Shown: positions 14,535 through 23,022 of the stretch, in pieces | Numbering within the stretch: the stretch's first letter is position 1 | How the letters are laid out: every line of letters starts with the position of its first letter | Origin: Sandaracinaceae bacterium | GTDB lineage: Bacteria > Myxococcota_A > Polyangia > Polyangiales > Sandaracinaceae | Direction: 5' to 3' | Assembly: GCA_020633195.1 (NCBI GenBank) | Contig: JACKEC010000014.1 | Coordinates: 1,240,001 to 1,304,000, forward strand | Length of the DNA: 64,000 bases | The notes under the pieces: model-generated | Seen by the model: only the letters and a program-made list of their open reading frames with translations | Told to the model about the DNA's origin: nothing | Database searches by the model: none | Position numbers and translations under genes: made by a program

Positions 14535-15200
14535 GTGCGCGCCGCGACCGTCACCTTCGCGCTGCTCCTCGTCGCCTGCGGCGGCGAGCCGCGCTCGGCC
14601 GGCCCGCCCGCGCGGGGCCACCTCGCGGTCGAGGAGCCCGAGGACCACGACGCGCCCCCGCCCACCGAGCCCGAGGCCGAGCCCGAGGCGCCCACCCCCG
14701 AGCCCGCGGCCCCGGCCGAGGATCCCTTCGCCGCGCCGCTCCCCACCGCCGCGTGCCCCGACGCGGCCCGCGTCGCGATCGCGCACGCCAACGCCGAGGG
14801 CCTCCCGACCTGGCTCGAGCGCGCCGTCGCGTTCCTCTCCGAGGACGGACGCCAGCTCCGCGTCGCGATCGCCAACCACCCCCTCGAGCTCGACGCCAAC
14901 GGTCGCTTCGCCGCCCCCTCCACCGGCGAGGCGCGCTTCGAGATGGACGCCACGCGGACCCGCCGCGGGCGCCTCGAGCCGCGGGTGCTCGGCGCCCCCG
15001 ACTCGCGGGTCGGCGGCCTCACCCACGCGCGCATCGTCGGCGCCGCCTCCCTGCTCACCTTCGGCCACCGCAACGTCGGGCAGGTCGAGCTGACCGAGAT
15101 CACCCGCGACCACGTGTGCGGCCGACTCGAGCTCGACGACGGCTTCGGCCGCGTGCGCGGCGCCTTTCGCGCGGACGTGATCGGCCCGCTCCCGCCGTGA
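14535..15200 (+). CDS. small lipoprotein, hypothetical
   Basis: A 221-residue predicted lipoprotein. GTG 14535 yields a compact signal peptide (VRAATVTFALLLVAC) with lipobox LVAC. A long acidic Pro/Glu spacer (residues about 30-80) is followed by a globular domain holding two Cys (TAACPD and HVCGRLEL) and strands such as RLEPRVLGAPDSRVGGLTHA. I do not recognise the fold. The next gene, 44 bp on, is also a lipoprotein. The promoter with its -10 box 6 nt before the start codon implies independent, possibly leaderless, transcription. Confidence 0.75.
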   Translation: MRAATVTFALLLVACGGEPRSAGPPARGHLAVEEPEDHDAPPPTEPEAEPEAPTPEPAAPAEDPFAAPLPTAACPDAARVAIAHANAEGLPTWLERAVAFLSEDGRQLRVAIANHPLELDANGRFAAPSTGEARFEMDATRTRRGRLEPRVLGAPDSRVGGLTHARIVGAASLLTFGHRNVGQVELTEITRDHVCGRLELDDGFGRVRGAFRADVIGPLPP

Positions 15201-15209
15201 GGCCTCGTT

Positions 15210-15238
15210 GTGACATAGGCCCCGACCGGGTGTACCTA
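15210..15238 (+). promoter_or_regulatory. putative promoter, leaderless arrangement
   Basis: GTGACA (15210-15215), 17-bp spacer, TACCTA (15233-15238), then 6 nt (GTCCCC) to GTG 15245. Supports the chosen start of the P460-like gene. Confidence 0.4.
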
Positions 15239-15244
15239 GTCCCC

Positions 15245-15766
15245 GTGCGCTTCGCCTCCGCCCTCCTGCTCGCCGCCGCCCTCGGGGGCTGCGCGAGCGA
15301 CGTCCCGCCCGACGTGTTCATCGCGTTCGGCGAGGACTTCGAGGACTACCCGACCTGGACGAGCTTCGACCGCGGCGTCGATCCGATCCCGCCGAGCCAC
15401 GAGGCGGCGAGCTTCCTGTACGTCGACCCGATGCCCCCCTCGGGCAGCCCCGAGTTCCCCGTCGGGACGCGCATCGTCCGCGAGCAGCGCGTGGGCGAAG
15501 ACCCCGCCGGGTGGGTCCTCCACGCGATGGTGAAGCGTGGCGGCGGGTTCAACGCGGACGGCGCGCCCGGGTGGGAGTTCTTCGGGCTCGCGCTCGCCGA
15601 CGACGGCCGCCCGTTCATCGCGTGGCGGGGCACCGGCCCCGCCGACGGAGACGGGTACACCGCGCCCGACGGCGGCGAGGTCCTCAGCTGCAACCAGTGC
15701 CACGGCTCGGCGACCTACAACGACTCGGTGCTGAGCCCCGTCCTCGACCTGACCGCGCTCCCCTGA
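15245..15766 (+). CDS. cytochrome P460-like lipoprotein
   Basis: A 173-residue exported protein. The signal peptide ends in lipobox LGGC (residues about 13-16). The body follows the cytochrome P460 family pattern: FEDYPTWTSF near the N-terminus, FPVGTRIVREQRVG, HAMVKRGGGFN, GWEFFGLAL, then the c-type haem site CNQCH near the C-terminus followed by SATYNDSVLSP. Family members are periplasmic haem proteins, some oxidising hydroxylamine and others of unknown function; the lysine cross-link residue cannot be judged by eye. The single CxxCH means the cytochrome c maturation system is needed. A redox role in the envelope is inferred. Confidence 0.82.
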   Translation: MRFASALLLAAALGGCASDVPPDVFIAFGEDFEDYPTWTSFDRGVDPIPPSHEAASFLYVDPMPPSGSPEFPVGTRIVREQRVGEDPAGWVLHAMVKRGGGFNADGAPGWEFFGLALADDGRPFIAWRGTGPADGDGYTAPDGGEVLSCNQCHGSATYNDSVLSPVLDLTALP

Positions 15767-15812
15767 CCGCGCCCTGTCTCCGCCGTCGAGTCGCGCTACG
15801 GTCCCCGGACCG

Positions 15813-16421
15813 ATGACCGCTACCAACGTCACCTGGCACCACGGCGAGGTCTCCCGCGAGGCGCGCGAGGCGCTGCTCGGCCACCGCGCCGCGTGTCTCT
15901 GGCTCACCGGCCTGAGCGGCTCGGGCAAGAGCACGCTGGCCCGCCGCGTCGAGCGACAGCTCGTCGAGCGCGAGGTGCAAGCTTACGTGCTCGATGGCGA
16001 CAACGTGCGCCACGGCCTCAACGCCGACCTCGGCTTCTCGCCCGAGGCCCGCGAGGAGAACATCCGCCGCGTCGGCGAGGTCGCCCGCCTCCTCGTCGAC
16101 TCCGGGGCCATCGTGCTCGCCGCCTTCATCTCGCCCTACGTCGCCGACCGCGCCCGCGTGCGCGAGCGGTTCGAGGCCGGCACCTTCGTCGAGGTGCACG
16201 TCGCCACCCCGATCGAGGAGTGCGAGCGCCGCGATCCGAAGGGCCTCTACCGACGCGCCCGCGCCGGAGACATCCCCGACTTCACCGGCATCGACGCCCC
16301 CTACGAGGCCCCCGCGTCCCCCGAGATCCGCGTCGACACCACCGGCACGGAGCTCGACGACTGCGCCGCGCAGATCGTCGCGTGGCTCGTCGAGGCCGGG
16401 TTCGTCGGCGCGCGCCCCTGA
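15813..16421 (+). CDS. cysC: adenylyl-sulfate (APS) kinase
   Basis: A 202-residue APS kinase, which phosphorylates adenosine 5'-phosphosulfate to PAPS with ATP in sulfate assimilation. The Walker A motif GLSGSGKST is at residues about 33-41, followed by YVLDGDNVRHGLNADLGFS, ENIRRVGEVARL, FISPY and DPKGLYRRARAG, all typical of CysC. Length matches the family. No sulfate adenylyltransferase gene is adjacent; the PAPS/APS reductase cysH is about 13 kb downstream. The next gene follows after 16 bp and may be co-transcribed, although it is an unrelated membrane protein. Confidence 0.96.
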   Translation: MTATNVTWHHGEVSREAREALLGHRAACLWLTGLSGSGKSTLARRVERQLVEREVQAYVLDGDNVRHGLNADLGFSPEAREENIRRVGEVARLLVDSGAIVLAAFISPYVADRARVRERFEAGTFVEVHVATPIEECERRDPKGLYRRARAGDIPDFTGIDAPYEAPASPEIRVDTTGTELDDCAAQIVAWLVEAGFVGARP

Positions 16422-16437
16422 GCCCGCGGACACGTTC

Positions 16438-17490
16438 GTGGTCCCCGAGCTCGCCAGCATCCCCGACGCCGTCCACCGCGAGGCGTCGTTCGCGCTGACG
16501 CTGGGCGCCGCCCTCTTCGGCGCGACCGCGGGGACGCTGGTGTTCGGGCCCGGGCTCACCCCGTTCGCGATGCTCGTGGTCCTCGGCGTCCTCGGCTGGC
16601 TCGCCTCCGATCCGCAGGGCTCGGTGGTCCGGCTCGCGGGGTGGTGCGGCCTCGCGAGCGCGCTGGCCCTCGGGCCCGCTCGCGGCCTCGACCTCTCCGG
16701 GCTGCTCGGCGCCCTGCCCTTCATCGGACCCGCGACCCTCGCGCTCCTCGTGCTCGCGCTCACCCTGTTCGCGCCCCTGCGCGCGCTCGCCGCGGCCGAG
16801 AGCCACGAGGACGGCGCCCTCGCGGCCATCGTCGCCTCGCGGTGGCTGCTCACCGTGGCCGCGCTGACCAGCCTGGCCGCGGGGGTCGTGGGGGACGTCG
16901 CGCTCGGCGTCGCGGGCGGGCTCGTGCTCCTCTTCGCGGCCATCCGCTGGGTCCTCGGTCGAGACGCGCAGACCAGCCTGCGCCGCTGGCTCGACCGGTG
17001 CCGCGCCGAGGACTCCCCGCGCTGGCGCGTCGTCGATCGCGCCGCCGTCGACCCGACCGCCCTCACCGCGCTCCGCCCGCTCGTCCGCGCCGAGCCGCAC
17101 GACGGCGTGCTCGTGAGCGCGGCGCCCACCGGCCCCTACCGCGGCGAGGGCGCGCCGATCGCGCTGGTCCCGCGGACCGTGTCGCACGATCAGCCGGTCG
17201 GCTGGTCCCTGCCCTGGCGCGACGTCGGGTACGCCGTCGGCCTCGTGATCGCGGTCGGCGCTCCCATGCCCTGCACCGTGCTCGGGTTGATGGTCCAGCT
17301 CGCCTTCACGCCCCGCGTCGTCGACCACGAGCTCGGCATGGGCTTCATCGGCATCGGCGCCGTCTTCGCCATCGCGTGCATCGGGGTCGGCTCGCTGCTC
17401 GCGACCGAGCGCAAGAAGACCGTGTGGATCGCGGGGCTCGTCACCGTCGCGCTCACCGCGCTCGGCGCCGCCGTCCTCAACGGGCTGTGA
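16438..17490 (+). CDS. polytopic membrane protein, hypothetical
   Basis: A 350-residue inner-membrane protein with about eight hydrophobic segments (for example TLGAALFGATAGTLVFG, PFAMLVVLGVLGWLA, ATLALLVLALTLFAPL, GFIGIGAVFAIACIGVGSLL). One cytoplasmic or periplasmic stretch of about 80 residues (SLRRWLDRCRAEDSP to SHDQPVGWS) lies between segments five and six. GTG 16438 is chosen as the first start after the cysC stop. I do not recognise the family. Composition is in line with its neighbours. The mltG gene is convergent 6 bp downstream. Confidence 0.75.
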   Translation: MVPELASIPDAVHREASFALTLGAALFGATAGTLVFGPGLTPFAMLVVLGVLGWLASDPQGSVVRLAGWCGLASALALGPARGLDLSGLLGALPFIGPATLALLVLALTLFAPLRALAAAESHEDGALAAIVASRWLLTVAALTSLAAGVVGDVALGVAGGLVLLFAAIRWVLGRDAQTSLRRWLDRCRAEDSPRWRVVDRAAVDPTALTALRPLVRAEPHDGVLVSAAPTGPYRGEGAPIALVPRTVSHDQPVGWSLPWRDVGYAVGLVIAVGAPMPCTVLGLMVQLAFTPRVVDHELGMGFIGIGAVFAIACIGVGSLLATERKKTVWIAGLVTVALTALGAAVLNGL

Positions 17491-17496
17491 TCGCCG

Positions 17497-18621
17497 TCAG
17501 CGGTTGCGCCAGCGCGCGACCGCGGCGTTGTGCTGCTCGAGCGTCTCGCTGAACGTGTGGCGACCGTGCCCGCGGGCGACGAAGTAGAGGTAGCGGTTCG
17601 GCTCGTGCTCGAGCACCGCGCGGATCGAGTCGATGCCGGGGTTGCAGATCGGCCCGGGCGGCAGCCCCTCGTGCCGGTAGGTGTTGTACGCGTTCTCCGG
17701 GTCCGAGAGCATCGCGCGGGTGATCGATCCCTCGAACCCCGCGCAGCTCGGCGCGTCGTCGGGCCGCGCGAGGCAGCCGTAGGAGACCGTCGGGTCGGCC
17801 TGCAGCCGCTTGGGGTGGAAGCTCGGGTCGCGCAGGCGGTTGATGAACACCCGCGCGATGATCGGGCGCTCCTCCGCCGCCGCGGCCTCCTTCTCGACGA
17901 TGCTCGCGAGGCTGAGCACCTCGTGCGGCCCCCAGGACAACGTCTCTTGCAACTCTCCGAGGGCCGCCTGATCGGCGTCGAGGAGCGGCCCGACCCGACG
18001 ATGGAAGTTCGCGACGAAGCGCCGGACGATCTCCTCGGCGCCGAGGTCGGGCGAGAGGCGGTACGTGTCGGGGTAGAGGTACCCCTCCGCGGTCGGGCCC
18101 GGGATGCCGAGCTCGTCGAGCAGCTCGCGGTCCTCCGTGGCCTCGATGAAGTCGGCCGCGTCGCACACGCCCCAGCGGTCGAGGCGCGCCGCGATCGCGA
18201 AGCGGTGGAAGCCCTCCGGGATCACCACCCGCACGGTGGCCGACCCGAAGCCGCGCGCGATCCGCTGCAGCACGTCGCGCGGGGTCATGTCGTCGGTCAG
18301 GAGCACCTCGCCCTCGCGCAGCCGCTCGTCGCCGCCGAGCAGCCGGACATACCAGGTGAAGAGCGTCGGGTGCTCGATCGCGCCGGCGGCGTGCAGCCGC
18401 TCGCTCAGCTCGTCGAGGTCCGTGTCGGGCGCGAGGGTCACCCGCAGCTCGCGTCCGCGGCCGCCCGCGGCGCCCTGCGGGTAGATCGTCGCGAGCCACC
18501 CGAGCGACGCGAGCGCGGCGACGATGAGGATCGCGAGCCCCGCGACGAGGCCGCGCACGAGCCCGCTCCGCCCTCTCGTCTCCGCGGTCCGTCGTCGTCC
18601 GCGCCGACCCTGGCGTGCCAC
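17497..18621 (-). CDS. mltG: endolytic peptidoglycan transglycosylase MltG
   Basis: A 374-residue YceG/MltG-family protein that cuts nascent peptidoglycan glycan strands on the periplasmic face of the inner membrane. A basic N-terminus (ARQGRRGRRRTAETRGR) precedes one membrane anchor (LVAGLAILIVAALASLGWLA). Then come a LysM-like region (PDTDLDELSERLHAAGAI), PEGFHRFAIAARL and the catalytic region ASIVEKEAAAAEERPIIARV containing the family glutamate. ADPTVSYG and NTYRHEGLPPGPICNPG are strongly diagnostic. GTG 18621 with GAGGGG upstream starts 9 bp after the ruvX stop, so the two form an operon, a pairing seen in many genomes. Confidence 0.95.
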   Translation of the reverse strand: MARQGRRGRRRTAETRGRSGLVRGLVAGLAILIVAALASLGWLATIYPQGAAGGRGRELRVTLAPDTDLDELSERLHAAGAIEHPTLFTWYVRLLGGDERLREGEVLLTDDMTPRDVLQRIARGFGSATVRVVIPEGFHRFAIAARLDRWGVCDAADFIEATEDRELLDELGIPGPTAEGYLYPDTYRLSPDLGAEEIVRRFVANFHRRVGPLLDADQAALGELQETLSWGPHEVLSLASIVEKEAAAAEERPIIARVFINRLRDPSFHPKRLQADPTVSYGCLARPDDAPSCAGFEGSITRAMLSDPENAYNTYRHEGLPPGPICNPGIDSIRAVLEHEPNRYLYFVARGHGRHTFSETLEQHNAAVARWRNR

Positions 18622-18629
18622 CTCGCCCC

Positions 18630-19043
18630 TCAGTCCCGGCGGCTGTCGAGGTAGCTCGAGAGGAGCAGCGCCGCCGCCACTCGGTCGACGAGCCCCTTCT
18701 GGTCCTTGGCCTTCACGCCCGCGTCGCGCAGGGAGCGCTCCGCCGCCGCGCTCGAGAGGCGCTCGTCCCACAGGATCACCGCGACGCCCGCGAGGGCCTC
18801 GAGCTTCTCCGCGAACTTGCGCGCGCGGCGCGACGAGGCCCCCTCGCGACCGTCGAGGTGGAGCGGCAGCCCCACCACGATCTCGCCGATCGACTCCCGT
18901 CGCACGAGCTCGACGAGGCGCGCGAGCAGAGCCTCGGGGTCCTTGCGATCCCACGTCTCGAAGGGGTGCGCGAACGTCCCCGTCTCGTCCGACAGGGCGA
19001 GCCCGACCCTCTTCTCCCCGTGGTCGATCCCGAGACGGCGCAT
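18630..19043 (-). CDS. ruvX: YqgF/RuvX Holliday-junction resolvase-like nuclease
   Basis: A 137-residue RNase H-fold protein of the YqgF family, implicated in 16S pre-rRNA 5' maturation and proposed as a Holliday-junction resolvase. MRRLGIDHGEKRVGLALSD carries the first catalytic Asp, EIVVGLPLHLDG the central strand, WDERLSS the second acidic site and LVDRVAAALLLSSYL the C-terminal Asp. Length is normal. It is the promoter-proximal gene of a ruvX-mltG pair; the opposite strand starts a divergent gene 57 bp upstream. Confidence 0.93.
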   Translation of the reverse strand: MRRLGIDHGEKRVGLALSDETGTFAHPFETWDRKDPEALLARLVELVRRESIGEIVVGLPLHLDGREGASSRRARKFAEKLEALAGVAVILWDERLSSAAAERSLRDAGVKAKDQKGLVDRVAAALLLSSYLDSRRD

Positions 19044-19100
19044 CCGCCTGCCATGTATCAGGGCCGCTGACGGAGCGCACGTTCGGCGGCCGAACCCGAT

Positions 19101-19595
19101 ATGGTGGGGGACGTGGAGCTCGAGCTCGTCAGCGAAGGCCCGAACCACCGCTTCGGCGGCATCGGCAACGTGCTGATCAGCGTCTACTGGGGCGCCCCCG
19201 ACGCCGCCGCCCTCGAGGATCGCGTGCCGTGGGTCGAGCGGATGCGCGCGGAGTACGGACAGGGAGGCCTCCTCGTGTGGGTCTGCGCGGACGCGTCCGG
19301 GTCGTTGCCCGACGCCGCCTTCCGCCAGACGTCCCGAGCCCAGTCCGAACGCTACGAGGGCACGATCGTATTCAGCGCCTCCGTCATCGAGGGGGGAGAC
19401 CTGCTCCACGGCCTGGTCCGCACCTTCCTGCGCGGCCTCGCGGTCGTCGCGTCGCGCCGCGTCTCGACCGCGTTCTTCGACGACGAGGCCAGCGCGCTCG
19501 CCTGGGTGGAGGCCCGCGCCAAGCCTCACGGCGGCCCGGATGTCGCCACGCTTCGAAACGCGCTGGAAACACTGCGCCGAGGGCGACTAGGCTAG
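19101..19595 (+). CDS. hypothetical protein
   Basis: A 164-residue soluble protein with an alpha/beta pattern: GNVLISVYWGAPDAAALEDR, GGLLVWVCADASGSLPD, VIEGGDLLHGLVRTFLRGLA, then STAFFDDEASALAWVEARAK near the end. The last segment resembles the C-terminal helix motif of STAS/SpoIIAA-like proteins found in myxobacteria, but the similarity is too weak to name it. It ends 7 bp before glk and is probably in the same transcript. Confidence 0.75.
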   Translation: MVGDVELELVSEGPNHRFGGIGNVLISVYWGAPDAAALEDRVPWVERMRAEYGQGGLLVWVCADASGSLPDAAFRQTSRAQSERYEGTIVFSASVIEGGDLLHGLVRTFLRGLAVVASRRVSTAFFDDEASALAWVEARAKPHGGPDVATLRNALETLRRGRLG

Positions 19596-19602
19596 CGCGC
19601 CC

Positions 19603-20592
19603 GTGCGAATCCTGGTCGGTGACATCGGTGGGACGAAGACGCTGCTCGCCCTCTACGAGGGGCGGGACGCGCGCGCGCTCGAGGAGACGCGCCGCGAGCG
19701 CTACGAGAACGCGTCGCGCGACGCGCTCGGGCCGATCCTCGTCGACTTCCTCGGCCGCACGGAGCCGGTGGACGCGGCCGTGTTCGGGGTCGCCGGCCCG
19801 GTCGAGGACGACGTGTGCCGCGCGACGAACCTCCCCTGGGTCATCGACGCGGCGCGCATCGCGACCGAGCTCTCGATCCCGCGCACCGCGCTCATCAACG
19901 ACTTCGAAGCGGTCGCCCTCGGGCTCGACGAGCTCTCCGAGGAGTCCCTCGTCGTCCTCCAGGACCGCCGCATCGAGGCGATGGCCCCGCGCGCGGTGCT
20001 CGGCGCGGGCACCGGGCTCGGCGAGGCGATCATCATCCCGACGGGCAAGGACCTGCCGCGGGTGCTCGCCACCGAGGGCGGGCACGTCGACTTCGCTCCC
20101 CGCGACGAGGACGAGATCGCGCTCTTGCGCTTCGCCCTCGAGCGACACGCCCGCGTCTCGGTGGAGCGCGTGGTGTCGGGCCCCGGCCTCGCGCTCATCT
20201 ACGATCACGTGGTCGCCGCGAAGCTCGCGCCGCCGTCGTCCCTCTTCGACGCGGTCCCGGCCAGCGAGGATCGCAGCGCCCTCATCGGCGAGGCGGGCGC
20301 CCGCGGCGACGACGAGGCGGCGCGGATCGCGCTCGATCGCTTCGTCAGCCTCTACGGCGCGGAGGCCGGCAACCTCGCGCTCAAGTGCCTCCCGTTCGGC
20401 GGCCTCTACATCGCCGGGGGGATCGCCCCCAAGGTGATCGACGCCCTCCGCGCCGGGCACTTCATGAAGTCCTTCCGTACGAAGGGCCGCATGACCCCGC
20501 TGCTCGACAGGATCCGGGTGAGCGTGGTGATGGACCCCGCGGTCGGCCTGCTCGGCGCGCGCCGCAAGGCCCTCTCCCTGCTTCGGACCTGA
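19603..20592 (+). CDS. glk: glucokinase
   Basis: A 329-residue glucokinase of the E. coli Glk family, phosphorylating glucose to glucose-6-phosphate with ATP in the cytoplasm. It starts at GTG 19603. The phosphate loop GDIGGTKT is at residues 6-13, followed by GVAGPVEDD, ALINDFEAVALG (catalytic Asp region), LGAGTGLGEAIII and EGGHVDFAPRDEDE (glucose contact Glu/His), then GGLYIAGGIAPK. Length matches the family. The preceding small gene ends 7 bp upstream. A palindrome 8 bp after the stop likely ends transcription. Confidence 0.95.
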   Translation: MRILVGDIGGTKTLLALYEGRDARALEETRRERYENASRDALGPILVDFLGRTEPVDAAVFGVAGPVEDDVCRATNLPWVIDAARIATELSIPRTALINDFEAVALGLDELSEESLVVLQDRRIEAMAPRAVLGAGTGLGEAIIIPTGKDLPRVLATEGGHVDFAPRDEDEIALLRFALERHARVSVERVVSGPGLALIYDHVVAAKLAPPSSLFDAVPASEDRSALIGEAGARGDDEAARIALDRFVSLYGAEAGNLALKCLPFGGLYIAGGIAPKVIDALRAGHFMKSFRTKGRMTPLLDRIRVSVVMDPAVGLLGARRKALSLLRT

Positions 20593-20599
20593 GCGTTCA

Positions 20600-20623
20600 G
20601 ATCCTCCGACGCTTCGCGTCGTC
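20600..20623. repeat. short-loop palindrome, second copy at 56575-56598
   Basis: The 24-bp string from GATCCTCCGACG to GCGTCGTC contains CGACGC-TTC-GCGTCG (6-bp stem, 3-nt loop). The same 24 bases recur exactly at 56575-56598. Here it separates two convergent genes and may act as a bidirectional terminator. Confidence 0.6.
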
Positions 20624-21266
20624 AGCACCCCTCGAACGTGATGGTCCCGCTGACCGTCGTCCCGTCCGGCAGCTCGCACTGCAGGTGCACGTGGCCGTCG
20701 ACGAGGCGGACGTCGTTGACGACCGTCCCCGAGTTCTCCACCGCGACGTCGAAGACCTGGCACGCATCGCGCGGCACCTCGAAGACGGTGCAGTCGGTCC
20801 CGTCGGCGTTCCGGCAGCTCCCCGGCACCTCGAGCTCGACCTTGTGCCCGTGCACGTGGTCGAGCGTCACGTAGACCCCGCCGTCGTTGTGCCCGTCGGC
20901 GTGCAGGTTGGCGCCGACGAACCCGTACGGCTGCATCGACGCGCAGCCGGTCGGGACGAACGTCCACTCGCCGTGCGGGCTCCCGCTCACCACCATCTGG
21001 CCCTCGGCGCTGCCGCAGTCCTTGAGCGACATGATGACGATCCCGATCGGGATGATCGCCGAGACGAGGAACATCAGCCGCCCGCGGATCGACCGCTTCA
21101 CCGGCACGCCCGGGGTCGCCGTCGGCGTCGCCGTCGGCGTCGCCGCGGCCGCCGGCAGCGGCGCCTCGGGCTTGGCCCGCGGCGTCCCGCACCCGCCGCA
21201 GAACTCGTCGTCGGGGCGGTAGGTCCGCCCGCAGCTGTCGCACCGCTCGTCCATGAGCCCGAGCAT
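20622..21266 (-). CDS. zinc-ribbon membrane-anchored protein, hypothetical
   Basis: A 214-residue protein. A zinc ribbon lies at the N-terminus (CDSCG...CGGCG, residues about 9-27), then a Thr/Pro linker (ATPTATPTATPG), one membrane segment (LMFLVSAIIPIGIVIMSL), and an outward domain with Cys residues (KDCGSAEG, TGCASM, SCRNADGTDC, DACQVF, QCELPD, FEGC) that probably forms disulfides. Start is ATG 21266 or ATG 21254; neither has a clear ribosome binding site. The stop overlaps the palindrome at 20600-20623. Function unknown; the ribbon-linker-TM layout is common among myxobacterial envelope proteins. Confidence 0.78.
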   Translation of the reverse strand: MLGLMDERCDSCGRTYRPDDEFCGGCGTPRAKPEAPLPAAAATPTATPTATPGVPVKRSIRGRLMFLVSAIIPIGIVIMSLKDCGSAEGQMVVSGSPHGEWTFVPTGCASMQPYGFVGANLHADGHNDGGVYVTLDHVHGHKVELEVPGSCRNADGTDCTVFEVPRDACQVFDVAVENSGTVVNDVRLVDGHVHLQCELPDGTTVSGTITFEGC

Positions 21267-21295
21267 CGACGCCAGGGCTGCCCCTGTCTACCGCG

Positions 21296-22465
21296 TCACT
21301 CCTGCGCCGACTGCGCCGCGAGGACACGCATCAGGTCCTCGATGTCGCGCGACACGTCGCCCTCGACGGGCCTCCCGTTGAAGAGCGCGACCATCACCGT
21401 GCCGTCCTCGGCCCGCATCATGAAAGCCGACGTGCCGGGCTTGGACCCGTCGTGGAGCCACGCCCGCCCCTGCTCCGTCTGGGTCACGAAGAAGCCGTGC
21501 CCGTAGTGGATGTCGAGCCCGTCCCAGTCGCGGTGGCGAGGCGGCGCGAGCATCTCGTCGAGCGCCGCGGAGGACACGAGGTCCGGGGGCTCCGGCCGCC
21601 CGTCGACGCGCGCGAGGAAGCGCACGAGATCCTCCGCGCACGCGATCCAGCCCCCGTGCGCCGCCATCGGCGGCAAGTAGAAGCCGCCGTCCGGCGTCGC
21701 GATCTCCCCGCCGCCCGGGTAGACGGAGCGCGCGACCGCCTCCTCGGGGTGAGGGAAGTAGCGCGCCTCGTCGGCTGGCCGATCGGTGGGGAGAGTCCGG
21801 CCCAGCTCCATGCGCTCGATCCCGGCGGGGGCGAAGACTCGATCGCGGACGAACGCTTCGTAGGGCTGCCCGGTCACGTCCTCGATGACCGCGCCGAGGA
21901 TCGAGTACCCGAGGTTCGAGTACGCGTAGTGGCTCCCCGGATCGAACGACAGCGGGCGCCGCATCACGACCCGCAGGATCGCGTCGAGCTCGGGCGGTCG
22001 GGCGCCGTCGAGCTCCTTCGCGACGCGGTTGCTCTCGAAGGTCCAGTCGTAGCTCTCGTGGCGATCGAAGCCGCCGGAGTGCTCGAGGAGATGGCGAACC
22101 GTGATGTCGTCCCAGCGAGGATCGGCGGGCGCGCCGGCGAGGTGGGGCAGCACGGGCTCGTCCAGAGAGAGCCGCCCCTCGTCGATCAAGAGGCGCACCG
22201 CGACGGCCGTGATGGGCTTGCTGAGGCTCGCGATCCGGAACCGCGTCTGCGTGGTCACCGGCCGCCCTTCGTCGGCGATCCCGTACGCCGCCGAGAACCG
22301 GAGCCGGCCGTCGCGCGCGATCGCGACCTGCCCGCCCGGCAACCCCCAGCGCTCCATCAGCGCGGTGACCTCGTCGACGGGCGGCTCGGGGGGCGGGCTC
22401 GGCGCCGGAGACGCGCCAGCGCAGGACCAGGCCAGGAGCGCCAAACCGACCGCGATCCGATGCAT
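21296..22465 (-). CDS. serine hydrolase, class C beta-lactamase/DD-peptidase fold
   Basis: A 389-residue exported hydrolase. The signal peptide ends in a lipobox-like AWSCAG. The Ser-x-x-Lys nucleophile motif is SLSK in RIASLSKPITAVAVRLLI, the second element is YSN in HYAYSNLGYSILGAVIE, and the third conserved motif is HDG (LHDGSKPGTSAF) in place of KTG, as usual for esterase-type members of the beta-lactamase-related family. It is therefore probably a peptidase, esterase or amidase rather than an antibiotic-resistance enzyme. It is transcribed divergently from the DUF393 gene. Confidence 0.9.
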   Translation of the reverse strand: MHRIAVGLALLAWSCAGASPAPSPPPEPPVDEVTALMERWGLPGGQVAIARDGRLRFSAAYGIADEGRPVTTQTRFRIASLSKPITAVAVRLLIDEGRLSLDEPVLPHLAGAPADPRWDDITVRHLLEHSGGFDRHESYDWTFESNRVAKELDGARPPELDAILRVVMRRPLSFDPGSHYAYSNLGYSILGAVIEDVTGQPYEAFVRDRVFAPAGIERMELGRTLPTDRPADEARYFPHPEEAVARSVYPGGGEIATPDGGFYLPPMAAHGGWIACAEDLVRFLARVDGRPEPPDLVSSAALDEMLAPPRHRDWDGLDIHYGHGFFVTQTEQGRAWLHDGSKPGTSAFMMRAEDGTVMVALFNGRPVEGDVSRDIEDLMRVLAAQSAQE

Positions 22466-22542
22466 TCGTCGTCTTTAGCCCCTTTTGGCGCGATGGAAAG
22501 CCACAAATCGGCCAAACCACGCCACCAGGACCGAATCTTGGC

Positions 22543-22571
22543 TTTACAATCGACCAAATCGCCGTCAGCAT
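22543..22571 (+). promoter_or_regulatory. putative promoter of the DUF393 gene
   Basis: TTTACA (22543-22548), 17-bp spacer, CAGCAT (22566-22571), 7 nt to ATG 22579. Two copies of ATCGRCCAAA lie at 22507-22516 and 22549-22558, 42 bp (four helical turns) apart, so a regulator could bind both; this is speculative. Confidence 0.35.
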
Positions 22572-22578
22572 CCCCTTC

Positions 22579-23010
22579 ATGACCGAAGACTGGCGGGTAG
22601 AGGTGTTCTTCGACGGCGACTGCCCGATCTGTGTTCGGGAGATCGGGATGCTCCGGTTCATGGACCGACGCGGCCGGATTCGCTTCACGGACATCGCCGC
22701 CCCGGGCTTCGATCCCGTCGCCGCGGACGCGACGTACGAGACCCTGATGGAGCGCATCCACGGCCGACTTCGCGACGGCACCGTCATCGAAGGCGTGGAG
22801 GTCTTTCGCCAGCTCTACGGGGCGATCGGGCTCGGCTGGCTGGTCTGGCTGACGCGGCTCCCGCTGATCGCGCAGGCGCTCGAGATCGCCTACGAGGTCT
22901 TCGCCGACAACCGCCTCCGGTGGACGGGTCGGTGCGACGACCTCTGCGAGGGGCACGCGACGCGAGCCACGGACGCCGCGCCCTTCCCCAGCATGGCGAG
23001 CGTCGGCTGA
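22579..23010 (+). CDS. DUF393 (DCC family) thiol-disulfide oxidoreductase-like protein
   Basis: A 143-residue protein of the DCC/DUF393 family, named for the N-terminal Asp-x-x-Cys motif region: VEVFFDGDCPICVREIGML. The CPIC resembles a thioredoxin active site, so a redox role is suspected but not established. HGRLRDGTVIEGVEVFRQLYGAIGLGW is the second family signature. A hydrophobic stretch (GLGWLVWLTRLPLIAQAL) may associate with membranes. It lies 61 bp before the CarH-type regulator on the same strand, which suggests, but does not prove, common light/B12 control. Confidence 0.88.
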   Translation: MTEDWRVEVFFDGDCPICVREIGMLRFMDRRGRIRFTDIAAPGFDPVAADATYETLMERIHGRLRDGTVIEGVEVFRQLYGAIGLGWLVWLTRLPLIAQALEIAYEVFADNRLRWTGRCDDLCEGHATRATDAAPFPSMASVG

Positions 23011-23022
23011 CCGAACGGCCAC

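Noticed and set aside
12751..15093. Large plus-strand ORF across the Sel1/TPR boundary
   Set aside because: Antisense to two well-formed genes and compositionally a shadow.
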